8,388 nucleotides of DNA from Candidatus Altarchaeota archaeon (lineage in GTDB: Archaea > SpSt-1190), in NCBI GenBank assembly GCA_018221005.1, contig JAAOXW010000010.1, forward strand, positions 1 to 8,388. The letters run 5' to 3'. The position numbers and the translations under genes were made by a program. Position 1 is the first letter of the stretch. Each line of letters begins with the position of its first letter. The notes under the pieces were generated by a model that was not told the DNA's origin, did no database searches, and worked only from the letters and a program-made list of their open reading frames with translations. Shown piece by piece: positions 1-6,892 of the stretch.

Positions 1-1620
1 ATTACTAACTCCCCCCAGTGTAGAGTATGCGAAAAATTTTGGCAACATAGCATAATCTATAGTAACATATTTCAAATCCCACCCATTAAACCAGTCAGTA
101 GCATTAGTATAATTGCCCGTAGCAAAGAAGTTCCCCGTACGCCAGTTAAGACGGTATCCGGGTGCCATATTTGCACCATCACCCAAACTGGTCGTATTTC
201 CAATAGTTTGAATCCAGTATCCATAGTCCCACCAAGTTACAAGGGGTTCTCCCGCAGGAATGTTAAACTCTGCCCACTTCAAATTCTCAAACCAGTCTGT
301 GGTAAGACTTGTCGACTTTGCAACATTCATACTTCCCATAGTTCCGGGGTATATGAGATAAAGCGCTAAACCCAACATCAAGACCCCCGATACTTTTATC
401 ATAATTTCCTTATTTTCCAATAATTTACTAATTATGAATGCAGCACCAAGAGAAACCCCAACTGCAGTGAATGAAAAAATTCGAATTGCAGAAAAACCTC
501 CATAAATTCCCGCACCCACAATTGAACCCAATAAAAGTTCATTGTCGGTTTTCCCATTTATGAGGAAATATATTGCAGGAATTGCTAAGAAAAAGAATAA
601 CCCCATTTGTTGCCAGAAGCTGTTTTCCTTAAGAGTCCAAGACCAAGTTGGTTTCGCATTTTCTTGAACAGTTTGATAATGTGTTATGGTTGACGCAGGC
701 CTGATTGCCTGTGTTGCAGTATCAAGCCCTTTTTTTATTAGGAATGCAGGATCCTCAAAAACAACTGCAGAGACTACAAGGGATAAAACAACCCCCGCAG
801 TAAGACAAGCCCAAAGTCGTTTCTCACCAAACTTTTCCCACTTTGGATTTTTGTAAACAAGATGAATTACTATGAAAAATGCCGCCATGCTCAATACAAT
901 TAGAGAAAAAGGATCTCCGAGAAAATCACTATACCGCGGAATTGCGAAGTGAATCAGCTGATAAATTACCATGGAGATGCCAACATACCACAAACTTTCA
1001 TGCCTCTCCCTCATTGTGAGTACGAGTGCCATCGGCACAAGAGATAAGATGAACAAAATTTTACCCCCCCACACACCAGCAATAAAACCGAAGCTCAAAC
1101 CTGCATAAACTGCATCCAACCAATTCCGCTTTTCAAGTGCGTTCGCCAGGAAATACCAGCCTAAAATTCCTAAGAATAACGCCATTGGCTCCTTATCTGC
1201 AAACCCCTCCGAGGTTCGATAAATATACGCAGGGATTATTGCGAGTATTAGTGTCGCTAACCCTGAAACTCCAAACTTCCGCCCAAGCATTGCCATTGCC
1301 AGCATACTCAATGCACCAAAGAAGTATGGAAACCACCGCACACCCGACTTCAAATCTCCCGCAACCTTACCAAGCAAGACCATTGAATGTGGCAGTGCGG
1401 GCGCAATCTCTTCTGACTCCCATCCGTAGGGGAAGTATCTCAAGTCATCTTGCATCTCCCATTCGCCCGTGTCCCAAATAGTTTGAGAAACTCTCCAGAA
1501 AAAGTACGGATCAAAAGCACGGATATAAGTGCCATCAAGCCCCTGTAATCGAAGAGTACTTGCGAGAAGGAGTGCGATAATTACAAGAATGCCGGAATCC
1601 CACCAGCGGTTGCGCCCCAT
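1..1620 (-). CDS. aglB: Oligosaccharyltransferase AglB/STT3, 5' part (truncated by window edge)
   Basis: Catalytic subunit of archaeal N-glycosylation, which moves a lipid-linked oligosaccharide to Asn in N-X-S/T sequons on the outer face of the membrane. The frame is open from ATG at 1620 through base 1 (540 residues, no stop), so the gene continues beyond the left edge. Visible family marks are the first acidic motif in AFDPYFFWR (residues 35-43, D37), the second in SEGFADKEP (137-145), a TVQE motif equivalent to STT3 SVSE (317-320), and the signature WWDYG (463-467). DYAM...KFFA (522-531) sits where the DK/MI motif is expected. Between residues 10 and 425 are about a dozen hydrophobic segments, followed by the start of the soluble domain. 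The family is usually 600-900 residues, so the end of the C-terminal domain is missing. A TATA element centred 25.5 nt upstream of the ATG suggests a leaderless mRNA. Identity is secure; the C-terminus cannot be judged. Confidence 0.95.
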   Translation of the reverse strand, partial: MGRNRWWDSGILVIIALLLASTLRLQGLDGTYIRAFDPYFFWRVSQTIWDTGEWEMQDDLRYFPYGWESEEIAPALPHSMVLLGKVAGDLKSGVRWFPYFFGALSMLAMAMLGRKFGVSGLATLILAIIPAYIYRTSEGFADKEPMALFLGILGWYFLANALEKRNWLDAVYAGLSFGFIAGVWGGKILFILSLVPMALVLTMRERHESLWYVGISMVIYQLIHFAIPRYSDFLGDPFSLIVLSMAAFFIVIHLVYKNPKWEKFGEKRLWACLTAGVVLSLVVSAVVFEDPAFLIKKGLDTATQAIRPASTITHYQTVQENAKPTWSWTLKENSFWQQMGLFFFLAIPAIYFLINGKTDNELLLGSIVGAGIYGGFSAIRIFSFTAVGVSLGAAFIISKLLENKEIMIKVSGVLMLGLALYLIYPGTMGSMNVAKSTSLTTDWFENLKWAEFNIPAGEPLVTWWDYGYWIQTIGNTTSLGDGANMAPGYRLNWRTGNFFATGNYTNATDWFNGWDLKYVTIDYAMLPKFFAYSTLGGVSN

Positions 1621-1641
1621 TCCTTGATGCAGATTTGCTAA

Positions 1642-1656
1642 TTTATAAACGCTTTC
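1642..1656 (-). promoter_or_regulatory. Archaeal BRE/TATA promoter of aglB
   Basis: On the minus strand the purine-rich GAAAGCG (1650-1656) is followed by TTTATAAA (1642-1649), a good BRE plus TATA pair. The TATA centre lies 25.5 nt before the aglB ATG at 1620, the usual archaeal TATA-to-start-site distance, so transcription probably begins at or next to the ATG. An AAGGA just before the ATG has zero spacing and cannot serve as a normal Shine-Dalgarno. Seen in sequence; promoter activity is inferred. Confidence 0.6.
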
Positions 1657-1661
1657 AAAGC
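1651..1661. repeat. Short dyad GCTTT-C-AAAGC between divergent promoters
   Basis: An 11-bp inverted repeat, GCTTT and AAAGC around one central base, sits at the midpoint of the aglB/topA divergent region. It covers the BRE position of both promoters. It could be a protein-binding site, or simply result from two back-to-back BRE elements, which are purine-rich on opposite strands. It is short enough to occur by chance. Confidence 0.4.
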
Positions 1662-1668
1662 TTATTTA
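1653..1668 (+). promoter_or_regulatory. Archaeal promoter of topA (leaderless)
   Basis: TTTCAAAG (1653-1660) followed by CTTATTTA (1661-1668) is a weaker BRE/TATA pair on the plus strand. Its centre is 25.5 nt before the GTG start of topA at 1690, and no Shine-Dalgarno lies between, which fits a leaderless transcript. The TATA match is imperfect, so confidence is moderate. Confidence 0.45.
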
Positions 1669-1689
1669 CGAGAAATCAAGATTACTTAT

Positions 1690-3696
1690 GTGCGTCTTAT
1701 AATTTCAGAAAAACCTAGTGCAGCTAAGAAAATTGCGGAGGCTCTTGGTGGCTATCGCACTGTAAAGAGTGGTAAATCGTACTACTATGAGGTTTCTGAA
1801 GATCTAATTGTTGCCCCTGCCGTTGGCCACCTATATGGCCTTGAACCTTCTGTTGAGGGGTGGGACTATCCCATCTTTGAAGTGGAATGGAAAAAGGCCT
1901 CTCGCAGGAAGGGCTTTGAATTTGCCAAAGACTATATCAAAAACCTCGAAGTACTTGGAAAAAAAGCAGACGAAATTATTATTGCAACTGACTATGATAG
2001 AGAAGGTGGCGTAATTGGTTTTAACATTCTAAAGTTTGCGGCTAAAATGCGACATCCTGAAAAAGCACTCCGTATGAAATTTTCAACACTCACTAAAAAT
2101 GAATTAAAAAAAGCCTACGAGAACGCCCACGTTCACAACCAATTTGAAGTGGGCCTGGCTCTATCTGGCCTAACTCGTCATTACCTAGATTGGTACTGGG
2201 GAATCAATCTCTCACGTGCCCTCGTTCACGCTATTAAACGAACAGGACAATTCAAAGTACTCTCAACGGGAAGAGTGCAAGGTCCCGCACTAAAGATTTT
2301 AGTGGACCGTGAACGAGAGATAAAAAAGTTTAGTTCTAGCTTTTACTATTCACTCTCCGCCCTAATTGAAGGCACTTATGAGGCTAAGGATGGTGAATTT
2401 AATGATATTAAGAAAGCACTGGAGGTATTTACAAAAGCCAAGGGTCCCGCAAAAGTCGTCGATATCGAAAAAAATAAACGTGAACTCCTTCCGCGACCAC
2501 CTTTTAATTTAACTGACCTTCAAACCGAAGCAAGTAGAGTCTACAAAATAACTCCCAAAGAAACCCTTGATTTGGCCCAAAAACTCTATGAAGCGGGAGT
2601 TATCAGTTACCCGCGAACCTCAAACCACGACCTCCCAAAAGAACTCGATACTAATGCAATTCTCCAAGCACTAGCCTACTTTATTCCCCAAGCACCAACT
2701 CTCCTGAATAGGAAAGCTGCGAAGGGTAAGAAAACAGACCCCGCCCATCCTGCCATTTATCCAACGGGCGAGAAACACGGTGATTCAGATCTTCGACAGC
2801 GTAAAATTTATGAGTTAATTTCCCGCAGATTTGTTGCCAGTTTTGCAGATTCGGCAATAAGAGAAGCCACACGAATTTCACTCGACTTAAATGGGGTGAC
2901 CTTTGTAATGGAGGGTCAAAAAACTGTGAAAGAGGGTTTCACCAAAATTTATCCCCTCGGCTTGAAGGAAACTGAAATCCCCACTACAAAAGTTGGAGAC
3001 ACCCTTTCAGTTGACTATATCCAATTAAATCGTGAACAAAAAAGCCCGCCGAAGAGATTTACTGAAGCGGGACTCCTCAAGCAAATGGAAAAAGTGAATC
3101 TTGGTACCAAAGCCACACGTGCAGACATAATTCAACGTCTCTATACGCGCGGATATATTGAAGGCAAGAGTATCAAGGTTCGTCCACTTGGAGAAAATGT
3201 AGTGTCCGCTCTTGAGGATGTAGTTCCTAATATGTTGTCAGTTAAGCTCACTCGACAATTTGAGGAAAGAATGGAGCAAATTCAAGATGGCAAGGAAAAG
3301 ATGGAGGCAGTTCTTGAGGACGGTAAAAAGGAGTTAATGAAAATCCTCAAAGAGTTTAAGCAGAAGGAGGCAGAGGTTGGTAAGAAATTGGTGTCAGGGG
3401 GTGTTGAAGCAACTCCCTCTAAATTTGCCAGTAAAACGGTGAAAACCACCTTAAAACCAAAGGTGCTCTTCGGAGCATGCCCAGGATGCGGAAAAGCAGT
3501 AGGACAGGTAATTTCTAGAAATGATAAACGATACGCCGCGTGTACTAGTTGTGACAAGACATGGGGCCTACCTCAACGTGGTACTCTCACCCTAACTAAG
3601 AATAATTGTCCAAAGCCCAAGTGCAAATTCAAAAAAATTCAAATCAAACGAAAAGATACACAATTCACTCTCTGCATTGAGCACGGCTTCAATTAA
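1690..3696 (+). CDS. topA: DNA topoisomerase I (type IA) with C-terminal zinc fingers
   Basis: A 668-aa type IA topoisomerase, which relaxes negative supercoils by passing DNA through a transient single-strand break held by a 5'-phosphotyrosine. The TOPRIM domain comes first: ISEKPS supplies the metal/acid Glu (E7), and DYDRE (101-105) is the DxDxE metal motif. Next come SGLTRHYLDW (about 159-168), STGRVQGPAL (about 198-207), the catalytic Tyr307 in ISYPRTS, the AHPAIYPT motif and GTKATRADII. Two C-terminal zinc fingers follow: C597-x2-C600-x17-C618-x2-C621 and C640-x4-C645-x16-C662-x2-H665. The start is GTG at 1690; the ATG two bases upstream is in another frame and stops after four codons. 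It is oddly DREGG instead of the usual DREGE at residue 107. It is shorter than E. coli TopA (865 aa), as usual for archaea, and has no helicase domain, so it is not reverse gyrase. It ends 2 bp from the convergent neighbour. Confidence 0.95.
   Translation: MRLIISEKPSAAKKIAEALGGYRTVKSGKSYYYEVSEDLIVAPAVGHLYGLEPSVEGWDYPIFEVEWKKASRRKGFEFAKDYIKNLEVLGKKADEIIIATDYDREGGVIGFNILKFAAKMRHPEKALRMKFSTLTKNELKKAYENAHVHNQFEVGLALSGLTRHYLDWYWGINLSRALVHAIKRTGQFKVLSTGRVQGPALKILVDREREIKKFSSSFYYSLSALIEGTYEAKDGEFNDIKKALEVFTKAKGPAKVVDIEKNKRELLPRPPFNLTDLQTEASRVYKITPKETLDLAQKLYEAGVISYPRTSNHDLPKELDTNAILQALAYFIPQAPTLLNRKAAKGKKTDPAHPAIYPTGEKHGDSDLRQRKIYELISRRFVASFADSAIREATRISLDLNGVTFVMEGQKTVKEGFTKIYPLGLKETEIPTTKVGDTLSVDYIQLNREQKSPPKRFTEAGLLKQMEKVNLGTKATRADIIQRLYTRGYIEGKSIKVRPLGENVVSALEDVVPNMLSVKLTRQFEERMEQIQDGKEKMEAVLEDGKKELMKILKEFKQKEAEVGKKLVSGGVEATPSKFASKTVKTTLKPKVLFGACPGCGKAVGQVISRNDKRYAACTSCDKTWGLPQRGTLTLTKNNCPKPKCKFKKIQIKRKDTQFTLCIEHGFN
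3631..3637 (-). terminator. Possible T7 terminator of the gltX-amrS-orphan operon
   Basis: Seven A on the plus strand give TTTTTTT on the minus strand, about 62 nt past the stop of the 127-aa gene and inside the topA 3' end. It is the best T run in that direction within 100 nt. The run also encodes Lys codons of topA, so it may be incidental. Confidence 0.3.
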
Positions 3697-3698
3697 AC

Positions 3699-4082
3699 TC
3701 ACTTTAATTTTTCGACGCCGGCCTTTCTTCGCAAAATTTCATTAGCCTGAGCAAAGCGATGAAACATGGTAATTACATCATTTGAAACATTTTGTAATTC
3801 TCGCATTTCAACAGTTATTTTTTCAGGTTTCTGTAATATTACTGCAGTGGGTGCGAATCCCAATATTGCTGCAAAAAAGGTTTCAAAATCCCCCGCTCTT
3901 ATTCCTACATCCACAAGTGCGGAGAAGAAACCATCTTCAACTTCCTCTGCATCTTCAAAAGCAACATCAAAAACTTCCAAGTCAGACAAACCCTTCATAG
4001 CCTCAACATGTTTTTTAAGAGAGTTATTAACGTAGCTTGCAGGCTTACCTTGTGATTCAATTATGAAACGCGCTTCTATCAT
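3699..4082 (-). CDS. Conserved archaeal protein of unknown function (127 aa)
   Basis: I do not recognise a named domain. The protein is soluble and acidic in its middle, with no signal peptide, membrane segment or cysteine. It opens with a short strand (IEARFIIES, 2-10), then a helix (about 14-30), a strand (LEVFDVAFE, 35-43), an acidic turn (DAEEVED), a strand or helix (54-60) and a helix (64-75). Then comes a strand reading GFAPTAVILQKPEKITVEM (75-93), and a long C-terminal helix (94-120) containing ELQNVSNDVITMFHRFA. The pattern of a hydrophobic strand ending in PEKI followed by a helix with a Q-N-x3-D face resembles, from memory, an uncharacterised family seen in several DPANN archaea. 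It is the last gene after amrS (13-bp gap) in the gltX run, so it is probably co-transcribed. No clear Shine-Dalgarno precedes the ATG. It ends 2 bp from topA, tail to tail. Confidence 0.75.
   Translation of the reverse strand: MIEARFIIESQGKPASYVNNSLKKHVEAMKGLSDLEVFDVAFEDAEEVEDGFFSALVDVGIRAGDFETFFAAILGFAPTAVILQKPEKITVEMRELQNVSNDVITMFHRFAQANEILRRKAGVEKLK
3708..3712 (+). terminator. Possible T-tract terminator of topA
   Basis: TTTTT lies 12 bp past the topA stop, preceded by the T-rich ACTTTAA. Archaeal RNA polymerase can terminate on short T runs without a hairpin. The tract lies inside the 3' end of the convergent gene, as it must given a 2-bp gap. It is a short run, so the call is tentative. 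Confidence 0.3.
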
Positions 4083-4095
4083 GCCAAAATTTCAA

Positions 4096-5115
4096 TTACA
4101 CCTTTATTACATTTCCGATTACAGGTGCTTTGCAACCGCATTTTAAGCATGTTCCATCCTCTTTTATTTCGTTTTTAGCGAGGGAGAAGCTCCTTCTCCA
4201 GATGAGTAAAGTTCCACAATTTGCACAATAGGTGTTTTCCCAATTCGAGTTTCTAACATTTCCAACATATACATGATTGAGTTTACTCCTCGCAAGCCCT
4301 GCAATTTTTTCCAGTGTGCTTTCTGGGGTCGGTTCCAAATATTTCATTTTGTAGTCGGGGTGAAATCTACTAAAGTGAATTGGAATATCTTCATCTAGGT
4401 CAGCCACCCAATCAACTAAGCTGGTAATTTCGCTTTCATCATCATTCATCCCTGGAACAATCAAGGTCGTTAGCTCTACCCACACACCGTTTCTATGAAA
4501 AGTTTTTATGGCATTTAAAATAGGTTTAAGACCAACCCCCCCACAAATCTCTTGATAGTACTCATCCCTAAAGGCTTTCAAATCAATATTCACTGCATCA
4601 ATGACTTTTGAGAGTTTGTGAATCGGAGGGGAAGTTATCATCCCATTACTAATCCAACAATTGTACAAACCCTCTTTCTTAGCAAGCTTAGCTGTTTCAT
4701 ATGCAAATTCAAAGAATACAGTAGGTTCAGAGTAAGTATATGCAATACCCTGACTCTTAGTCTCAAGTGCCAATTTGACTATATCTTTCGGGTCAGTTTT
4801 CTTCCCCGTTCTTGGTCTTTCTTGACTTATTTGCCAGTTCTGACAGAACTTACAGCTTAAATTACACCCCGGCAGTGCAATGGAAAAAACTTGTGAACCT
4901 GGCCAAAAATGAAATAAGGGTTTCTTCTCAATGGGGTCAGTTGCCATACTCACCACATTGCCCCAATTATCTGTAACTAATTTTCCCCCTTCTTCTTTCC
5001 TAACTCTACACTTTCCAAATTCCCCATTCGATAATACACACGCGTGAGGACACAGTTCACAAAGTACTCCTCGACTTCCAGCCGTTTTCCAGAACATGGC
5101 CTCCTTCACATTCAC
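4096..5115 (-). CDS. amrS: AmmeMemoRadiSam system radical SAM enzyme
   Basis: A 339-aa radical SAM protein of the pyruvate formate-lyase activase-like branch, usually named AmrS. The family is tied to AMMECR1 and MEMO proteins, and its substrate is, to my knowledge, not firmly established. The [4Fe-4S] motif is C84-x3-C88-x2-C91 (CNLSCKFC). An N-terminal cysteine group, CELCPHAC with C36 (C19, C22, C26, C36), and a C-terminal zinc-ribbon-like group (C297, C300, C323, C326) flank the barrel. YTYSEPT (126-132), ISNGM (155-159), NIDLKAF (176-182) and SRFHPDYKM (249-257) are family landmarks. The start is uncertain: GTG 5115 lies 5 bp after the gltX stop; GTG 5109 has GGTG five bases upstream and gives the family-like MKEA; ATG 5097 has AAGGAGG only 2 bp away. 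Neither AMMECR1 nor MEMO is in the window. It is probably co-transcribed with gltX. Confidence 0.92.
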   Translation of the reverse strand: MNVKEAMFWKTAGSRGVLCELCPHACVLSNGEFGKCRVRKEEGGKLVTDNWGNVVSMATDPIEKKPLFHFWPGSQVFSIALPGCNLSCKFCQNWQISQERPRTGKKTDPKDIVKLALETKSQGIAYTYSEPTVFFEFAYETAKLAKKEGLYNCWISNGMITSPPIHKLSKVIDAVNIDLKAFRDEYYQEICGGVGLKPILNAIKTFHRNGVWVELTTLIVPGMNDDESEITSLVDWVADLDEDIPIHFSRFHPDYKMKYLEPTPESTLEKIAGLARSKLNHVYVGNVRNSNWENTYCANCGTLLIWRRSFSLAKNEIKEDGTCLKCGCKAPVIGNVIKV

Positions 5116-5120
5116 ACCAG

Positions 5121-6800
5121 TTACTTCGATACAAATACCAGCTTTAGGGGATTGTGGCTTTCAAGGTGTGCAAATCCAAACCTCTCCATCTGGATAATGT
5201 GACTTCTTGCATTCACAATCCCCGGCTCTGCAAGCACTTTGACTCTTTTCAGAGTTTCATTCAGCTCCCCATCTTTTCCAGACTTAATCAACATCAATTC
5301 CCCTTCTATTATTTCACTCAACCAGTGAATAATTGGGCGAATGGGGGGGCCCTCAACATAAGTGGCCTTTTTCCTTTCTAGTTTAACATTGTACAAGCCC
5401 TTCAGTCTGACTAACTTCCCCTCATTTTTTTCAAGATCAGTTTTTTCAAGCCAAATATAGTCCCCTGCCCGCAGTTCCCGGAAACCCGCCTCATCGTTGC
5501 CCGGTAACTTGCTGATTTTAGCCACAGTACCCTCTGGGCCTTCTAGTTTAAGTTTTACAGGGTTTTTTAATACAAAATATCTTTCTGCAATCTTGTCCAA
5601 ATGCTTTCGGTTATAGCCTTCAAGCAACTTTCGGTCAATGGTGCTTCTCCCCTTATACGGACCTGTTGCAACTGCTAGGTCCATAAGAGTTTCCGGAACA
5701 ATACCCCTGCGTCTAAGTCCCATGAGTGTAGCTAACCTTGGATCATCCCACCCAATCACCTTTTTATTTTCAACAAGAGGGCGAATTAATCTCTTACTAG
5801 TGGGTGTGCCATCTAACTCAAATCTACCAAAGTGAACATAAATTGGGGCAGCATACCCAAGTGACTGTATAATTTCCTTGTGAAGTGGTTCCCTCATTAA
5901 AAACTCTTCACTTCGCAACACATGGGTAATTCCCAACATACCATCCGTTGCCGCACTTGCTAAATCATAAGTAGGATATACGACGTGATTTTCCCCCGTC
6001 CAAGTGTGAACTTTATCAACCACTCGATATAATGTAGGATCCCTCAGTACTGAATTGTCTGAGGTTGGGTCCCCCTTCCATCGAAGTATAAATTTCTTAC
6101 CTGACTTCATTTGGTTCCAACGCTCTAAATTGTCTGCCCTATTATTTTTACGGCAACTGTCCGCCACCTTATTTCTTCTACCTTTTTTTATTTCCTCCGT
6201 TGAACACGTACACACATAGGCCTTGTCTAGTCGCACCAACCGTTCTGCTGCAGCTTCAAGTTCACCCAAGTGCTCAGACAAAATAAACATCTCATCCCAC
6301 TTAATACCGAGCCAGTGAATGTCCCGCTGAATTTCTCCGTAAAATTCCGACTTGCTGGAAGCGGGATTGTTGTCTTCGAGCTTGAGTACAAGTTTCCCAC
6401 CATATTTTTTAACATATAGATGGTTGAGTGCAAAACTCAAGCCATGTCCAATATGCAGGAAACCGTTTGGTTCCGGGGGAAGCCTCAGTTTAACTTTGCC
6501 CCTTTTTGCCCCCTCCAAGTCTGGTAAAGTTTTCTTCTCAACAACTTTCTCCTTCTTTTCCAACATTTCTGGGGCGACATCTGCCAAAACACTTTCCACT
6601 TCATTTTTAGACAACTTTTCATACTTTTTAATCGCCTTTTTAACATCACTCACGAGCACCTTCGCTTTGGCTTTAGCCTCGGGCATTTCAGCAAAAATTT
6701 TGGCCAGCACCGACTTCATATCAGCCTTCCCATATTTCAGTTGGTTGGCTAGTACATGCTTGAGTACGACGTTTTGCATAACTAATTGAGCTTCTGCCAC
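5121..6800 (-). CDS. gltX: Glutamyl-tRNA synthetase, archaeal type
   Basis: A 559-aa class I synthetase that charges tRNA with glutamate in the cytoplasm. The archaeal N-terminal helical domain (about 1-100, Lys/Glu/Ala-rich) is followed by the Rossmann core, with LRLPPEPNGFLHIGHG carrying the HIGH signature (116-119), and LEDNNP (141-146) for substrate binding. A KMSKS-type loop follows as TPTSKRLIRP (332-341). The rest (about 400-559) is the beta-barrel anticodon-binding region shared with eukaryotic GluRS and GlnRS. The length is normal for archaeal GluRS (about 550-570). DNNP and the overall motifs favour GluRS over GlnRS. Archaeal enzymes of this type generally also charge tRNA-Gln for later amidation (family knowledge; GatDE is not seen here). 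The start is GTG 6800 and an ATG at residue 8 (6779) is an alternative. It is the first gene of the gltX-amrS-orphan run. Confidence 0.95.
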   Translation of the reverse strand: MAEAQLVMQNVVLKHVLANQLKYGKADMKSVLAKIFAEMPEAKAKAKVLVSDVKKAIKKYEKLSKNEVESVLADVAPEMLEKKEKVVEKKTLPDLEGAKRGKVKLRLPPEPNGFLHIGHGLSFALNHLYVKKYGGKLVLKLEDNNPASSKSEFYGEIQRDIHWLGIKWDEMFILSEHLGELEAAAERLVRLDKAYVCTCSTEEIKKGRRNKVADSCRKNNRADNLERWNQMKSGKKFILRWKGDPTSDNSVLRDPTLYRVVDKVHTWTGENHVVYPTYDLASAATDGMLGITHVLRSEEFLMREPLHKEIIQSLGYAAPIYVHFGRFELDGTPTSKRLIRPLVENKKVIGWDDPRLATLMGLRRRGIVPETLMDLAVATGPYKGRSTIDRKLLEGYNRKHLDKIAERYFVLKNPVKLKLEGPEGTVAKISKLPGNDEAGFRELRAGDYIWLEKTDLEKNEGKLVRLKGLYNVKLERKKATYVEGPPIRPIIHWLSEIIEGELMLIKSGKDGELNETLKRVKVLAEPGIVNARSHIIQMERFGFAHLESHNPLKLVFVSK

Positions 6801-6830
6801 TATATTAGACTTCCACCTTAAACGAAATGA

Positions 6831-6838
6831 ATTATAAT
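6831..6838 (-). promoter_or_regulatory. Possible TATA box of gltX
   Basis: ATTATAAT is centred about 34 nt before the GTG at 6800, which puts transcription start near 6809 and gives a leader of roughly 9 nt. The flanking BRE position reads GGTTTCGG on the minus strand and is a poor match. GGTGG at 6813-6817 is 12 nt before the GTG, too far for a good ribosome site. The promoter assignment is tentative. Confidence 0.4.
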
Positions 6839-6839
6839 C

Positions 6840-6853
6840 CGAAACCTTTATAT
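6840..6853 (+). promoter_or_regulatory. Strong BRE/TATA promoter of the DUF5320-DUF134-zinc ribbon cassette
   Basis: CGAAACC (6840-6846) directly followed by TTTATAT (6847-6853) closely matches the archaeal BRE plus TATA consensus. The expected transcription start is near 6875, giving a leader of about 18 nt that just includes the Shine-Dalgarno. The start falls inside the 18-bp palindrome at 6861-6878, so occupation of that site would block initiation. Confidence 0.65.
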
Positions 6854-6860
6854 CCTACAA

Positions 6861-6878
6861 TATGAATATATATTCATA
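6861..6878. promoter_or_regulatory. 18-bp perfect palindrome, likely operator
   Basis: TATGAATATATATTCATA reads identically on both strands. It lies between the TATA box (6847-6853) and the Shine-Dalgarno (6879-6884) and covers the predicted transcription start. That is the usual place for a repressor site in archaea. The nearest candidate regulator is the DUF134 protein encoded two genes in, so autoregulation is plausible but not shown. Its AT core could instead be read as a second TATA box; this is less likely, since that would place the start at the ATG and leave the strong Shine-Dalgarno unused. Confidence 0.6.
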
Positions 6879-6884
6879 AGGAGG
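6879..6884 (+). promoter_or_regulatory. Strong Shine-Dalgarno of the 48-aa DUF5320-like gene
   Basis: AGGAGG followed by GA sits 8 nt before the ATG at 6893. It is the best-placed ribosome site in the window and fixes the start of the small gene downstream. It contrasts with the leaderless-looking aglB and topA. Confidence 0.8.
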
Positions 6885-6892
6885 GAGTACAT

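Noticed and set aside
1064..1070. C7 run as a possible frameshift site in aglB (similar runs at 11-16, 4536-4542 and 5343-5349)
   Set aside because: The frames are continuous through each run and the encoded residues fit the families, so there is no sign of slippage or error.
1137..1481. Open plus-strand frame of 114 codons
   Set aside because: It lies wholly antisense to aglB, whose frame carries unmistakable STT3 motifs, and its Ser/Pro/Leu-rich product has no recognisable features or ribosome site.
1688..1699. ATG at 1688 as the topA start
   Set aside because: It is in a different frame and hits a stop after four codons; GTG at 1690 gives the correct MRLIISEKPS start.
3766..4035. Plus-strand frame with a Ser/Lys-rich product
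   Set aside because: It is antisense to the 127-aa protein. The Ser/Thr-rich, low-complexity product is typical of the reverse of an acidic coding region, and the minus frame has the better context.
6352..6789. Open plus-strand frame of 145 codons
   Set aside because: It is antisense to the Lys/Ala-rich N-terminal domain of gltX, so its Phe/Ser/Leu-rich product is a mirror of Lys/Glu codons, not a gene.
6866..6873. ATATATAT core of the palindrome as the main TATA box
   Set aside because: It would put the transcription start at the ATG and waste a strong Shine-Dalgarno; TTTATAT at 6847 with a consensus BRE fits better.
6862..6879. Five-codon mini-ORF (ATG AAT ATA TAT TCA TAA) before the DUF5320-like gene
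   Set aside because: It is created by the palindrome and begins upstream of the predicted transcription start near 6875, so it would not be in the mRNA.
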